Below, in pieces: positions 1 to 10,962 of a stretch of 64,000 nt of DNA. A model generated the notes under the pieces. That model was not told the DNA's origin and did no database searches. It saw only the letters and a program-made list of their open reading frames with translations. Origin of the DNA: Cyathus striatus (Eukaryota > Basidiomycota > Agaricomycetes > Agaricales > Nidulariaceae); the NCBI GenBank assembly GCA_025738555.1, contig JAOVFP010000006.1:1674001-1738000 (forward strand), written 5' to 3'. The position numbers and the translations under genes are program-made. How positions within the stretch are numbered: the stretch's first letter is position 1; every line of letters begins with the position of its first letter.

Positions 1-798
1 GCAGGGTTACATGAACCAGTGGTGATTTGTTTGCCGTTCGTGATGGGGAGGTTGGGGACGGTAAGACAAAAGTTGATGAAGTTGTTGGTGGATGTAAGAG
101 ATGGCACCTGGCCTGCTTCAGGGACATCTTGACCGTCGTTGGCAAATGCGGGGGCAATAACTTTGGGATCGAGGGTCAACGAAGTCTGAGCATCTCCAGT
201 ATTTGCACTCCCGGCAGCACTACCACTGCCAGCATTGTTCCCAGCAGCTACGCTGGTGGATGAGGCGGCAGTGGTGGTGGTCTTGGAGGAGCCCTTGGCG
301 GTTGTGTTCGCGGCCTGTGCGGTTGAGGTGGTCTTGGAGGATCCCTTTGCAGTTGTGTTCGCGGCCTGTGCAGCTGAGGTAGTCTTGGAGGATCCCTTTG
401 CAGTTGTGTTCGCGGCCTGTGCAGCTGAGGTAGTCTTGGAGGATCCCTTTGCAGTTGTATTCGCGGCCTGTGCAGTTGAGGTGGTCTTGGAGGATCCCTT
501 TGCTGTTGTGGTTGTTTTCGCAGCCTGAAGAGTAGAAGTGGACTTTGTGTTATCCTTGCTGCCGTTCCTTGCGGTGCCTGTGGCGGCAGCGGCAGTAGTA
601 GCGGCAGCAGCTGCTACCGTAACTGTGACGGTCCGCACGGCTACAGTCTTTAATATTTGTCAGTGCTATTTATAGGCAAAAGTTGAACAATACAAGACAT
701 ACCACACACTGGTCTGCTCTGTTTGCAGGCGCGGCCTGGACAGCGAAAGCGGAGAAGGATAAGGAAAGAAGGGCTACGAGAAGCTTGCTAGAGAACAT
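1..798 (-). CDS. Secreted threonine/alanine-rich repeat protein, 3' end cut by window
   Basis: Exon 1 runs 798-703 (32 codons) and exon 2 starts at 647; the intron 702-648 is GTATGT...AAAG and keeps phase 0. The first 20 or so residues (MFSSKLLVALLSLSFSAFAV) form a clear signal peptide ending at VQA-AP. After a short TVTVTV stretch and an alanine run comes a 17-residue tandem repeat (AANTTAKGSSKTTSAAQ, 51 bp) in about four copies at 290-530, then a non-repetitive segment containing LDPKVIAPAFANDGQD and a conserved-looking region with one cysteine. The frame is still open at base 1, so the C-terminus lies outside the window. I recall similar secreted proteins of unknown function from Agaricomycetes. 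Function unknown; a secreted or cell-wall role is inferred from the signal peptide and the low-complexity linker. Confidence 0.75.
290..530 (-). repeat. 51-bp coding tandem repeat (17 residues)
   Basis: About four near-identical 51-bp units, each encoding AANTTAKGSSKTTSAAQ or a close variant. The units keep the reading frame, so copy-number change would lengthen or shorten the linker without a frameshift. Confidence 0.8.
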
Positions 799-2426
799 GT
801 CGTGAAAAAGAAAAGAAAGGAGGGGGGTTAAGAAAGAATGGGGTGCGTTGAGGGCTTGAAACTATCAAAGTACTTGTTCGAACGCTGAGAAAGAAGAAAA
901 CGACACCAGTGCCGGGCAATCGTAGTCTTTGGCGCACTAGGCAGGAGAAGGAGAAGAGGAAAGGGAAGGAGAAAGGATGTCGAGAAAAAGATGGGACGAC
1001 CATTGTTCAACCGTGCCTTATATCCATAATTCAACCCATCCACATGCTTCCATCATCTAATCCTCCGCCTCTCTTCGCCGATTCCAGTCCGATTCCAGTC
1101 CGATTCCCCGGCAGCGGCTGTCTCCATCGACCACCTCCAACAGCCACCCTCAGCCACCCTCCTGCCACCATCCCTCCTCCTCCCCTTGTCTCCCTACTCC
1201 AACCGCTCCCTTCGCTGCTCCCCACTCGCCTGCTATAGTTGCCTTTCATAATCGCTCTAAAAATGCGGGCTCCACCATGGCACAATCAGCTCTCTCCCTA
1301 TAATTAGGTGCTCGACCGGGGAGTGTCCATTTGTCGACTTGGACCGTTGGCAACTAGCCGATACCCTGCCAACCACCCTGATGACACAACTATTTTTATC
1401 ATCTCAAAATTCTCACATGATTCGCTGCAACATATCAGAACATATATCTGTCAGCCTATGCTTTTTCGTCGTCAAGCTGTTCTTCTTCCTTTCTCTCCCC
1501 TGGCCTTACTCTCCAGATGCGCTATTATTATCCACCTATAGGATATACGAAATCACCATCTTTTCTCCCATTGCGCTCCTTCAGGATCAATGGGTGTCCC
1601 GGCCGCAATTCCAGTTGGCTTTCACCTCGGGCTCATTTCTACAACCGCGGGACTTGTTTTCAACTCTGAAATTGTTCATAATTAACAGCAACAACAGCAA
1701 GGACTTGTACTTTCACAACCAACCATCCATCGTCCCGTCAAAGTGACAGTTGCCAACTTCCATCTTTCTTATCTCTCTTTCATGATTCATCTCACCGGAC
1801 ACAGACTTGGTGGGAGCGAACGGTATTCAAATTCAAGGAAGTCTATTTCTTCATGATGTAATCATCCTTTCCATGCTGTACCCCTCTGTCCATCTCCGAG
1901 TCCGTGGATTCGCTATGTAGTTCATATTTTGGGGGGATGGCCTTTGACTAGGTGCCATTGCCGTGAGCAATATCTACTGGTTACGTCCTTCATAAGCAAC
2001 CACACATGGTGTCATTGATAATTCACACTTTTTTTCGCTTAACTTTTTGTTTAAAGATCTACATGTATGGCCATCTATGACCATCTTCGACAAGCGTGAT
2101 GTACGTACGTACTTGCAAACAGTACCTGTGGTATGATTGTTTTGAACAATCTTCACACTTTTACATCATTTTGAGTGACACCCGTTCCTCTGGAAACCCC
2201 AACCAAAAAGCGAATGATGGTCAATGCTGAGTGTGCGGCGATTTTGTACCGCGTAGGAGTGTGTACTATTAGTGGTACGCGTTCCTGAAGCGAGTCCTCT
2301 TTGAAACCCGATTCCCTCAGGAACAAGATTTCACACTGATGCTACCAATCAAACGTGGTTTTCATATTTCTACAACTTTACTAGTCCTTGATTAGTCCAT
2401 CTTCGCACGTATGTAGAGAAAACAAT
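799..2426. other. Intergenic region, no gene supported
   Basis: The stretch next to 799 is the upstream region of the minus-strand secreted repeat protein. It is pyrimidine-rich on one strand near 1040-1230. A 135-codon open frame at 1339-1746 has no recognisable domain, repeat or intron pattern and is not called. The region ends at the hAT target duplication. Confidence 0.5.
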
Positions 2427-2558
2427 GTTGGATATAGGGCTGCCAACCGTAACCGTACAAAACGGTTACGGCTTGTACGGTACGGCATATATTACCGTAC
2501 CGTATGAGCGAAATAAATTATCCATACGGTACGGGTACGGTACGGTTATGAAGTTCCG

Positions 2559-4090
2559 TATGACGCTCCGTTTGATCAAAAAATAACCGTGCCGTAGTTC
2601 GGCTGCCGTAGCAAAGTGGGTGCCGTAGCATTGGTCATTTCTTGTTTTTTTCAGCAAATTCTTATGTTTTTGATATTAATATACATTCTATGATATACTT
2701 ACACTATTATGACGAAAATATGCGCCTGAAAAGTCTCTTTTTCTCGTTGTTTTACATGTAAAATTTATTTTCCCACGCTTACTGACTATGCGGAGACTCT
2801 TCAGTAATACTTGCTAGGCAGTAAAATAAATGTATGGGTGTTATGAAAGTGTGTCAGTGTAATTCTGTGGTGTATATAAAGACTTACACGAGTCAAATTT
2901 TCAAAACATTCCACCTTCATTAGGTCAATCGAGCAGAGAAGTGACTACAATGACAGTATATTGTTGGGCTAGTCATTAGCATTAGTAGCATAAATATCTG
3001 ATTTTATAATTATTAAAAAATAGCTCATAACTCACTTTTTATAATATTCATGAGGTATATTTTACATATATACAGGCGTAACAAATATTGTTGAAGTCCC
3101 CACGCTTTGAGAAAGTGTGGGAAAACAACCTTTGAAGTTCATAGGTGAAAGAACACGAAAAACGGAGACTTTGATGGTAATTTGAAAGATCAATATCGTT
3201 ATAAATGTCTCTGAGTTTTAATATAACAATATAATGGTCTTAGATTGACCCATAAGCTATGTCATTTCACGGAATGTTTTGTTCAACAGCATTTCACACG
3301 CTTGATTGAGATGCCTTACATTGCTGCCTTATCAATTGTTCAGCCGCCGAAGCTTCAAGGGCAATGTAAGGCTTTTCAAGTAAGTGTGGGAAATACTGTT
3401 GAACAAATCATATTGTGAAATAACATAACTTTCAGGTTAATTTATGACTATGTTATTGTTATCATAAAATTTTGCAAATTTATAGTGATATTTAACCCTT
3501 TGATTTTCCCTCCAAGCCTCCGTTTTTCGTGTTGTTTCGCATATGAAGGTTGTTTTCCCACGCTTTCTCAATGCGCGGAGACTTCAACAATATTTGATAG
3601 GCCTGTATCATATGTGGCATATCCATCATGACTATCATAAAAAGCAAGTTGTGCACTATTTCATATATCACCAATACTAATGCTAATAAAGAGCCTATTA
3701 CTGTATCACTTCTCTAGGTTGATTGACCTAATGATGTGGAATGTATTGAATTTTTGACTTGTCTAAGTCATTATCTACACCATAAAAGCACATTAAGTCA
3801 TTTTTAGAATATCTATGCATTTATTTTACTGCCCAGCAAGTATTATTGAAGTGTTTCCGCATGGTCAATAAGCGTGGGAAAATAAATTTTACATGTAAAA
3901 CAATGAGAAAAAGAGACTTTTCAGGCGCATATTTTCGTCATAATAGTGTAAGTATATCATAGAATGTATATTAATATCAAAAACATAAGAATTTGCTGAA
4001 AAAACAAGAAATGACCAATGCTACGGCACCCACTTTGCTACGGCAGCCGAACTACGGCACGGTTATTTTTTGATCAAACGGAGCGTCATA
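2559..4090. mobile_element. Fold-back (long terminal inverted repeat) element, copy 1
   Basis: The element is 2561-4088 (1528 bp) flanked by TA dinucleotides, as in Tc1/mariner-type insertion. It starts TGACGCTCCGTTTGATC and ends with the reverse complement. Nearly the whole length is an imperfect inverted repeat: two arms of about 760 bp meet near 3340, where CCTTACATTG faces CAATGTAAGG. No open frame longer than about 60 codons is present, so it is non-autonomous. It sits inside the hAT element. Confidence 0.85.
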
Positions 4091-4100
4091 CATACGGAAC

Positions 4101-5631
4101 TATGACGCTCCGTTTGATCAAAAAATAACCGTGCCGTAGTTCGGCTGCCGTAGCAAAGTGGGTGCCGTAGCATTGGTCATTTCTTGTTTTTCAGCAAATT
4201 CTTATGTTTTTGATATTAATATACATTCTATGATATACTTACACTATTATGACGAAAATATGCGCCTGAAAAGTCTCTTTTTCTCATTGTTTTACATGTA
4301 AAATTTATTTTCCCACGCTTATTGACCATGCGGAAACACTTCAATAATACTTGCTGGGCAGTAAAATAAATGCATAGATATTCTAAAAATGACTTAATGT
4401 GCTTTTATGGTGTAGATAATGACTTAGACAAGTCAAAAATTCAATACATTCCACATCATTAGGTCAATCAACCTAGAGAAGTGATACAGTAATAGGCTCT
4501 TTATTAGCATTAGTATTGGTGATATATGAAATAGTGCACAACTTGCTTTTTATGATAGTCATGATGGATATGCCACATATGATACAGGCCTATCAAATAT
4601 TGTTGAAGTCTCCGCGCATTGAGAAAGCGTGGGAAAACAACCTTCATATGCGAAACAACACGAAAAACGGAGGCTTGGAGGGAAAATCAAAGGGTTAAAT
4701 ATCACTATAAATTTGCAAAATTTTATGATAACAATAACATAGTCATAAATTAACCTGAAAGTTATGTTATTTCACAATATGATTTGTTCAACAGTATTTC
4801 CCACACTTACTTGAAAAGCCTTACATTGCCCTTGAAGCTTCGGCGGCTGAACAATTGATAAGGCAGCAATGTAAGGCATCTCAATCAAGCGTGTGAAATG
4901 CTGTTGAACAAAACATTCCGTGAAATGACATAGCTTATGGGTCAATCTAAGACCATTATATTGTTATATTAAAACTCAGAGACATTTATAACGATATTGA
5001 TCTTTCAAATTACCATCAAAGTCTCCGTTTTTCGTGTTCTTTCACCTATGAACTTCAAAGGTTGTTTTCCCACACTTTCTCAAAGCGTGGGGACTTCAAC
5101 AATATTTGTTACGCCTGTATATATGTAAAATATACCTCATGAATATTATAAAAAGTGAGTTATGAGCTATTTTTTAATAATTATAAAATCAGATATTTAT
5201 GCTACTAATGCTAATGACTAGCCCAACAATATACTGTCATTGTAGTCACTTCTCTGCTCGATTGACCTAATGAAGGTGGAATGTTTTGAAAATTTGACTC
5301 GTGTAAGTCTTTATATACACCACAGAATTACACTGACACACTTTCATAACACCCATACATTTATTTTACTGCCTAGCAAGTATTACTGAAGAGTCTCCGC
5401 ATAGTCAGTAAGCGTGGGAAAATAAATTTTACATGTAAAACAACGAGAAAAAGAGACTTTTCAGGCGCATATTTTCGTCATAATAGTGTAAGTATATCAT
5501 AGAATGTATATTAATATCAAAAACATAAGAATTTGCTGAAAAAAACAAGAAATGACCAATGCTACGGCACCCACTTTGCTACGGCAGCCGAACTACGGCA
5601 CGGTTATTTTTTGATCAAACGGAGCGTCATA
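4101..5631. mobile_element. Fold-back element, copy 2, inverted relative to copy 1
   Basis: The element is 4103-5629 (1527 bp), again with TA on both sides. It is the reverse complement of copy 1; the only difference I found is one base in a T/A run (6 versus 5) near the inner ends. Ten bases of hAT sequence (CATACGGAAC) separate the copies. Together they make an almost perfect 3.07-kb palindrome centred near 4095. The identical 60-codon open frames at 3492-3674 and 4516-4698 are a by-product of the inversion. Confidence 0.85.
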
Positions 5632-6668
5632 GTAATTAACCGTACCGTACAACCGTTTACGGCCGTATATAAGGCTTAGTCGAGTGGCTTTGATGTCATC
5701 TATTTGCTCTCCAGGCTATGAGCAAATAACACTTACCGTTGCGACGTGCTATCTGTATATCACTTAAAACAATCAATGATGATTGACTAACCATACGCGT
5801 GAACACTTAAAGATATACCTTAAGTACAAGTAAGTATGTCTTCTAAACCTTTCACCTTTGTATGTTGTAATTCTATGCAATAATCACGACGGAATGACAT
5901 TCCGATGTGCAAATATTGCATAAGTTTAGTAAGCCTGTGGTCTGCGAGCTATAAAGACCGTATGCAAAAACTTGGGATTATTGGCGTAGAGCAGGCGTTT
6001 CGCCTGCACTACAATAATCGACACTTTACTATTTCTATTACGTAAGAAAGTGATGCGAGCGTCGACGCGTTTGTTCACGTTGTTCGCGCTTTCTCTCATT
6101 TTCTCCCTCCATCGCCAACACTCTTGCATCTCCTTGAACGCTGCAATTGCGCATCAGGAACTCAAGACCGTCGGTATTGTGCGCTACCAAGAGCCACTGA
6201 ATACCACAATTAGCGTTACCAAAGGCCGTGTCTCTGCTCCAAGTCCCTCTCCTCAAGTTTTTTATTTTACAAATTTTCTTCCAATTCATCGGTATGCTCT
6301 ATGTTTCAGACTTTTCCTTTTCTTTCAGTAATCTACGATCTCAGCATTATTAATTTTTGCGTTATTCAACTATTCCTCTTTAAGTAGTTTCTTTATTCTG
6401 ATTTTCTTTAAAAACTATGTATCTACTTCCTCCCAATCCAGCGAAAATTATCCTCCTCTCTCGACACCTTAGGACACCCAGGTCGAACAGATTTTCAACT
6501 GAATCGCTAGTTTTATTTTCTTTGTTTGGGCCTCAATATCTTTTACCTCTACATTGGACTGAATTCTTATAATGACGCCTGCTATTGATCTTCCAAATGT
6601 CGGCTGTACTGCTGATAGTGGAAGTACTGCATCTATTTCTAATACCGAGAAACCTCTATCTATTTTTA

Positions 6669-6803
6669 GGCTCTGCAGTTGCAGTGGAGCGAATCTTTTC
6701 TGGGGGACGTGATACTATATCTATCCGTCGTGCAAGTCTCAAGCCGGAGACAATTTGTAACCTTATGATCGTAAAACATTACTGCAAGCTTCAAAGAGTC
6801 TGA
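6669..6803 (+). pseudogene. hAT transposase C-terminal dimerisation domain fragment
   Basis: The translated remnant contains AVAVERIFSGGRDTISIRR followed by ASLKPETICNLMIVKH and then a stop at 6801-6803. This matches the end of the hAT dimerisation domain: the ER-F-S-G block, then R..L.PE....L...K. Sequence upstream (5930-6668) has short open frames in several frames but no zinc finger or catalytic region that I can recognise, so the gene is a pseudogene. A possible acceptor AG lies immediately before the fragment, so an ancestral intron is plausible. Confidence 0.8.
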
Positions 6804-7101
6804 GGTGGCCAGTGACTCGAGGTATTTTATATATAACTAGAACTTATTCTACTTATGCATTATGTATGTTGTATATTTCATGCATATTATACCTGTTGAG
6901 TGGAAATTTCGGATCTTACAGAAGTAATTTAGTATCTATCATAACCGTAAACCGTAAACGGCCGTATTTGTACCCGTACCGTACCGTAGAAGGTTCAAAA
7001 AATGTCTGTACGGTACGGTTACGGCTAAAATCCGTACCGTAAACGGTTTACTTTATACGGCCGTAAACCGTTACGGTACGGTTGGCAGCCCTAGTTGGAT
7101 A

Positions 7102-7579
7102 CTTGAGCCTATATTTATGTATAGGACTGTTAATTAATGGCCAACCAGAAGATTTCATCCCATGTACTGGGAAGTGTTTTATCTATGGCTTATCTACCTA
7201 CACATCCGGGCGGCGGGTGGTCAGCCGTTCAACAGACCACTTGCCACATGTGTGAGTTACGTACCCGCAGTGAGCACATCGTCACGGTGTCGCTCAGAAC
7301 TAGTAGGTTCAAAGTTACAAATGAGCCTGAGGAACCGTTCCCTCTATCTAGTGCATTATTCAGAGAACTGCAGTCTTCCGTAAGTTTCGACTACGGCGAG
7401 AAGGTAAACAGGATATATGATATATATATTGACGTAAGAAAGCGAGTAATTACGGCGGTCATGTTGTCAAGAAAGAAAAGGTGCAAATCAGATGTAGGTA
7501 CATAATAGGGACTATTGAATAAGCCCTGCCCAACTGTGGGGCACTATACCGGTCTTAGGAACGTATGCTAAATGGCCGC
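7102..7579. other. Intergenic region, nothing supported
   Basis: Between the hAT duplication and the stop of the minus-strand mucin-like gene. A 122-codon open frame at 7137-7505 has no recognisable features and overlaps a second equally long frame; neither is called. Confidence 0.5.
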
Positions 7580-9937
7580 CTAGCAAGGTTCACAAAGAGT
7601 AACAGTTTTCGCACTTTCCAAGGTCGTCGTAATAGTCATCGTAACAAACGTTGTCAAAGTCGTGGTAGTTGAGGTTGTACAAGCGTCTGGAGCAGATACG
7701 GTGACAGTGACAGGAATACAAGCTGAAGTTAAAGATGGTGGCGCGGAAGGAAGCTCAGTCGGAGTTGATACAGGCGTTGAGCCAGGAATAGATGGCATTG
7801 ATAACCCAGGCGTTGAGGTCGATGATATGGAGGGGATTGAAAGCTCTGGCATCGGTACACTTGAGATCGATGGAATGGAGAGCTCTGGCGTCGACGAGGG
7901 CATGGATGTAGGAATAGACGGAATGGACAGTCCAGGTGTTGGGGATGATGGAATCGGAGGTACGGAAAGCTCTGGTGTTGATATAGGTATGGTACTAGAC
8001 GTTGGGATGGGTAGCCCAGGTGAGGTGAATGAAGAAACGGAAGGAATGGAAAGCTCCGAAGTTGAAATAGGCGTGGTCAATGTAGGAACATATGATGTAG
8101 ATACTCCAGATGTAAAGGATGACGAGACGGAAGGAATTGAAAGCTCTGGTGTTGACTCCGCGGACGTAGTGCCATACGAAGGAATTGACGGAACAGATAA
8201 TCCAGGCATTGACGATGGTGATGGAATACCAGGCACCGAAAGCTCTGGTGTTGGCGTAGGCGTGGTACTAGACGTAGGGTAGGATGAGACTGAAGGAATT
8301 GACAGCTCTGGCGTTGATGCAGGTGTGGTACTAGATGAAGAAACTGACGGAACTGACAATCCGAGGGTCGACGATGATGAAATTGAAAGCTCTGGCGTGG
8401 ATGAAAGTGTGGTGCCAGGTGTAGGAATGGATGGAGTAGACAATCCAGGCGTCGAGGATGATAGGTCTGAAAACTCTGGCATAGATGTAGGTGCGGTGCC
8501 AGACGAAGGAACGGATGGGACAGATAGTCCAGGTGTTGAGAATGAGCTGGAGGGAACTGAAAGCTTTGGTGTTGATTCAGACATGGTCCCAGATGACGGA
8601 ACGGACGGAATAGACAATCCAGGTGTCGAGGATGATGAAACGAATGGAATTGAAAGCTCTGGTGTGGATATAGGCATGGTGCCAGGTGTAGGAATGGATG
8701 GAATAGACAATTCAGGTATCGAAGAAGAGATGGAAGGAGTTGATAGTTCTGATGTTGATGCAGGCGTAGTTCCAGATGAAGAAATGGATGGGATGGATAA
8801 TCCAGGTGTCGAGGATAATGGAACAGAAGGGACCGAAAGTTCTGGTGTTGCTGTAGGCGTAATTCCAGATGAAGAAATGGATGGGATGGATAATCCAGGT
8901 GTCGAGGACAATGGAACAGAAGGGACCGAAAGTTCTGGTGTTGCTATAGGCGTAGTTCCAGATGAAGAAATGGATGGGATGGATAATCCAAGTGTCGAGG
9001 ACAATGAAACAGAAGGGACCGAAAGTTCTGGTGTTGCTGTAGGCGTAATTCCAGATGAAGAAATGGATGGGATGGATAATCCAGGTGTCGAGGACAATGG
9101 GACGGAAGGGACTGAAAGCTCCGGTGTTGCTGCAGGCGTAATTCCAGATGAAGGAATAGATGAAATAGATAATTCGGGTGTCGAGGACGATAGAACGGAA
9201 GGCACTGAGAGCTCTGGTGTTGTTGCAGGTATGGTACCAGGTGTAGGAGCAGACGGAATGGATAGGTCAGGTGTCGAGGATGATCGGATAGTAGGAATTG
9301 AAAGCCCCGGAGTCGTCGCAGGCGTAGTTCCGGATGAAAGGACAGAGGGGATAGATAACACGGGGGTTGATGTAGGTGCAGTGCTATCTGTAGAAATAGA
9401 CGGAATAGATAATGCAGGTGTGGAGGTTGATGGAACAGATGAAATAAGCTCTGGCGTTGAAGCAGGCGTCGCGGGCGGAACAGATTCAGGTGTCGAAGAC
9501 GACGGAACGGAAGGAACTGAAAGCTGCGGAGTGGATGGCTAGCCGCAAAACATAAATTTAGTGGCTGCTGACATGTATAAAAAATGTTCGCAAACCTTTA
9601 TGCATTCATCGTGTGGCGTTATTACGCCGTTTGGAGCAGATGTCAAACGGGGCTCGACACGGGTTTGGGTCTGGTTACAGTTGGGAACGAAGACAGTCAA
9701 AGTCTCGCTGAGAGTCGTCCAATCTTTTCCGCCTGGAGCATATAGAGTCGTCCCTTGCACAAATGATGTTATCTGTCCTTGAACGCCTTGATCAGCGACA
9801 TATGTTGTTGCCTCTCCGACGAATGACTGAATACAGTCATCGTCAGGATCGTCGCCTGCTGCTGCAGAAATCGCGCATAATAACAGAAAAACAAGTGGGA
9901 TGATCCCAAATGGTTGAAGATATGTGCTCACCAGCAT
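7580..9937 (-). CDS. Secreted mucin-like protein with 31-residue Ser/Thr/Pro repeats
   Basis: Exon 1 is 9937-9596, the intron 9595-9539 (57 nt, GTTTGC...CTAG, branch-like CACTAAAT) and exon 2 is 9538-7580. The intron is a multiple of three and ends in an in-frame TAG, so splicing is required for full length (about 766 residues). Residues 1-28 are a signal peptide (hydrophobic PLVFLLLCAISAAAG), followed by an acidic DDPDDD and a cysteine-containing head of about 80 residues. The rest is a long chain of diverged repeats built on TPELSVPSVP and TPGLSIPSIS, with a unit of 31 residues (93 bp). The C-terminus is threonine-rich and ends in LCEPC. The repeats would be heavily O-glycosylated; a wall or surface role is inferred. 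No known family recognised. Confidence 0.75.
8750..9160 (-). repeat. 93-bp coding tandem repeats, youngest copies
   Basis: Four or more consecutive 93-bp units with only a few differences each lie here, inside the longer and more diverged array at about 7780-9500. Their similarity marks the most recently expanded part of the repeat domain. Confidence 0.75.
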
Positions 9938-10962
9938 CGATTGGCAGGTAGGTACACCGTGCGTCTATCGCTGTAGCACAGATGGTGTATGTGTATATCT
10001 ATGCATATGGAATGCGAGGCAGGGTAACATCCAGTTCCAATGCTTCGTGCCATGCTTTGAAACTGTAACATGAATTACAAGAACGGTGGTGTACCAGAAG
10101 GCGTTTCAACAATCGATGAAGCGAATGATCGCTCTTGCCAAACTCTTGCTAGAGAGCAGCCGAGTAATGAGATGCAGAGATGAATCTGCCAGGTGATAAG
10201 CCTCAAGTTAAGGGGAATGCATCTTGAAAGCTTGACAAGCCATTCCAATTCAACGTGGATTTGTGTGGATCAGACTCGGAAGAAATTACACTAAGTTCAG
10301 CAAAAGTTGCAGATTTGACAGGGCCAGAAATACTTGCTTAGTTAAAGTAGGTATAAGCTCTAAGTACCGGGATGGTTTGCATTGGGTTTGAACAGCGTGA
10401 GAAAATCTTGAACCCCTCCCTTCCAGCATCTCTGTCTGGGACCGTTGACCGCCACGCATCCTGGTCTATCATCGGATTCATTCAAATTTCAAATTGGCAA
10501 ACACATGCAATACTTGTGTTATGTGGTTCCTGGCGCCAGGCTTTTGGAACATTCGAATGCTTTGATCATCTTAATGACTGGCCCTCTATAGGCGACTCCA
10601 AGGTCCTAAAATGCAACTTGTTTAAAATTACCAACATGCTCAGCACACGATATTAGACGCTAATTAACCACAGCCGCTTGAATCGCATGTGCCAACTCTA
10701 CTGGCATCCGGAACAGAAGTGAGACAACATAAGTACGTCTTTTGGCACAAACTTTTAGGTGTATTATCTCCCGTCACTGCGGCAGCTATAATTAATCGGA
10801 CGCCTTTCGTATTCAACGTGCTAGGATTTGTGCTGCATCCACGCTCTTCAAAGTAAACCATGTAGCTTTATACTCAGATGGCTCATAGTAATACACACGC
10901 CTGACTCAAAGCTTACACACTTGCTTCCTATTTCGAAATTTGAATACTGGACCTCTTCCATT
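9938..10962. other. Divergent intergenic region
   Basis: About 1 kb between the start codons of the mucin-like gene (minus) and the patatin/vWA gene (plus), so it holds both promoters. No further gene or repeat was recognised. Open frames at 10372-10656 and 10664-10861 have no supporting features. Confidence 0.5.

Larger units (their letters stand above)
2427..7101 (+). mobile_element. Degenerate hAT-family DNA transposon with 8-bp target duplication
   Basis: The element spans 2435-7093 and is flanked by a perfect 8-bp duplication, GTTGGATA (2427-2434 and 7094-7101). Its ends are inverted: TAGGGCTGCCAACCGTA at the left and the reverse complement (TTGGCAGCCCTA) at the right. An 8-bp duplication with a TAGGG-type terminus is the hAT signature. 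Both subterminal regions are packed with short CCGTACCGTA / CGGTACGG motifs, as expected for hAT transposase binding sites. The only recognisable coding remnant is the transposase C-terminus at 6669-6803. The element is interrupted by two fold-back elements (2559-5631). The intact duplication suggests fairly recent insertion even though the transposase is destroyed. Confidence 0.9.

Noticed and set aside
1339..1746. 135-codon open frame upstream of the hAT element
   Set aside because: No domain, repeat or splice pattern; composition like flanking noncoding DNA.
3492..4698. Two identical 60-codon open frames as possible small genes
   Set aside because: They are mirror copies produced by the palindrome and have no start context or domain.
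6050..6331. 93-codon frame inside the hAT element with a hydrophobic N-terminus
   Set aside because: The hydrophobic start could mimic a signal peptide, but the frame lies inside a decayed transposon and has no continuation.
2435..7093. CRISPR-like or centromeric interpretation of the dense CCGTA repeats
   Set aside because: The short motifs are clustered only near the ends of a bounded hAT element and have no regular spacer spacing.
8325..9542. 405-codon plus-strand open frame rich in Asp/Gly/Glu
   Set aside because: It is the antisense shadow of the Ser/Thr/Pro repeat gene; the minus strand has the signal peptide, intron and stop that make a coherent gene.
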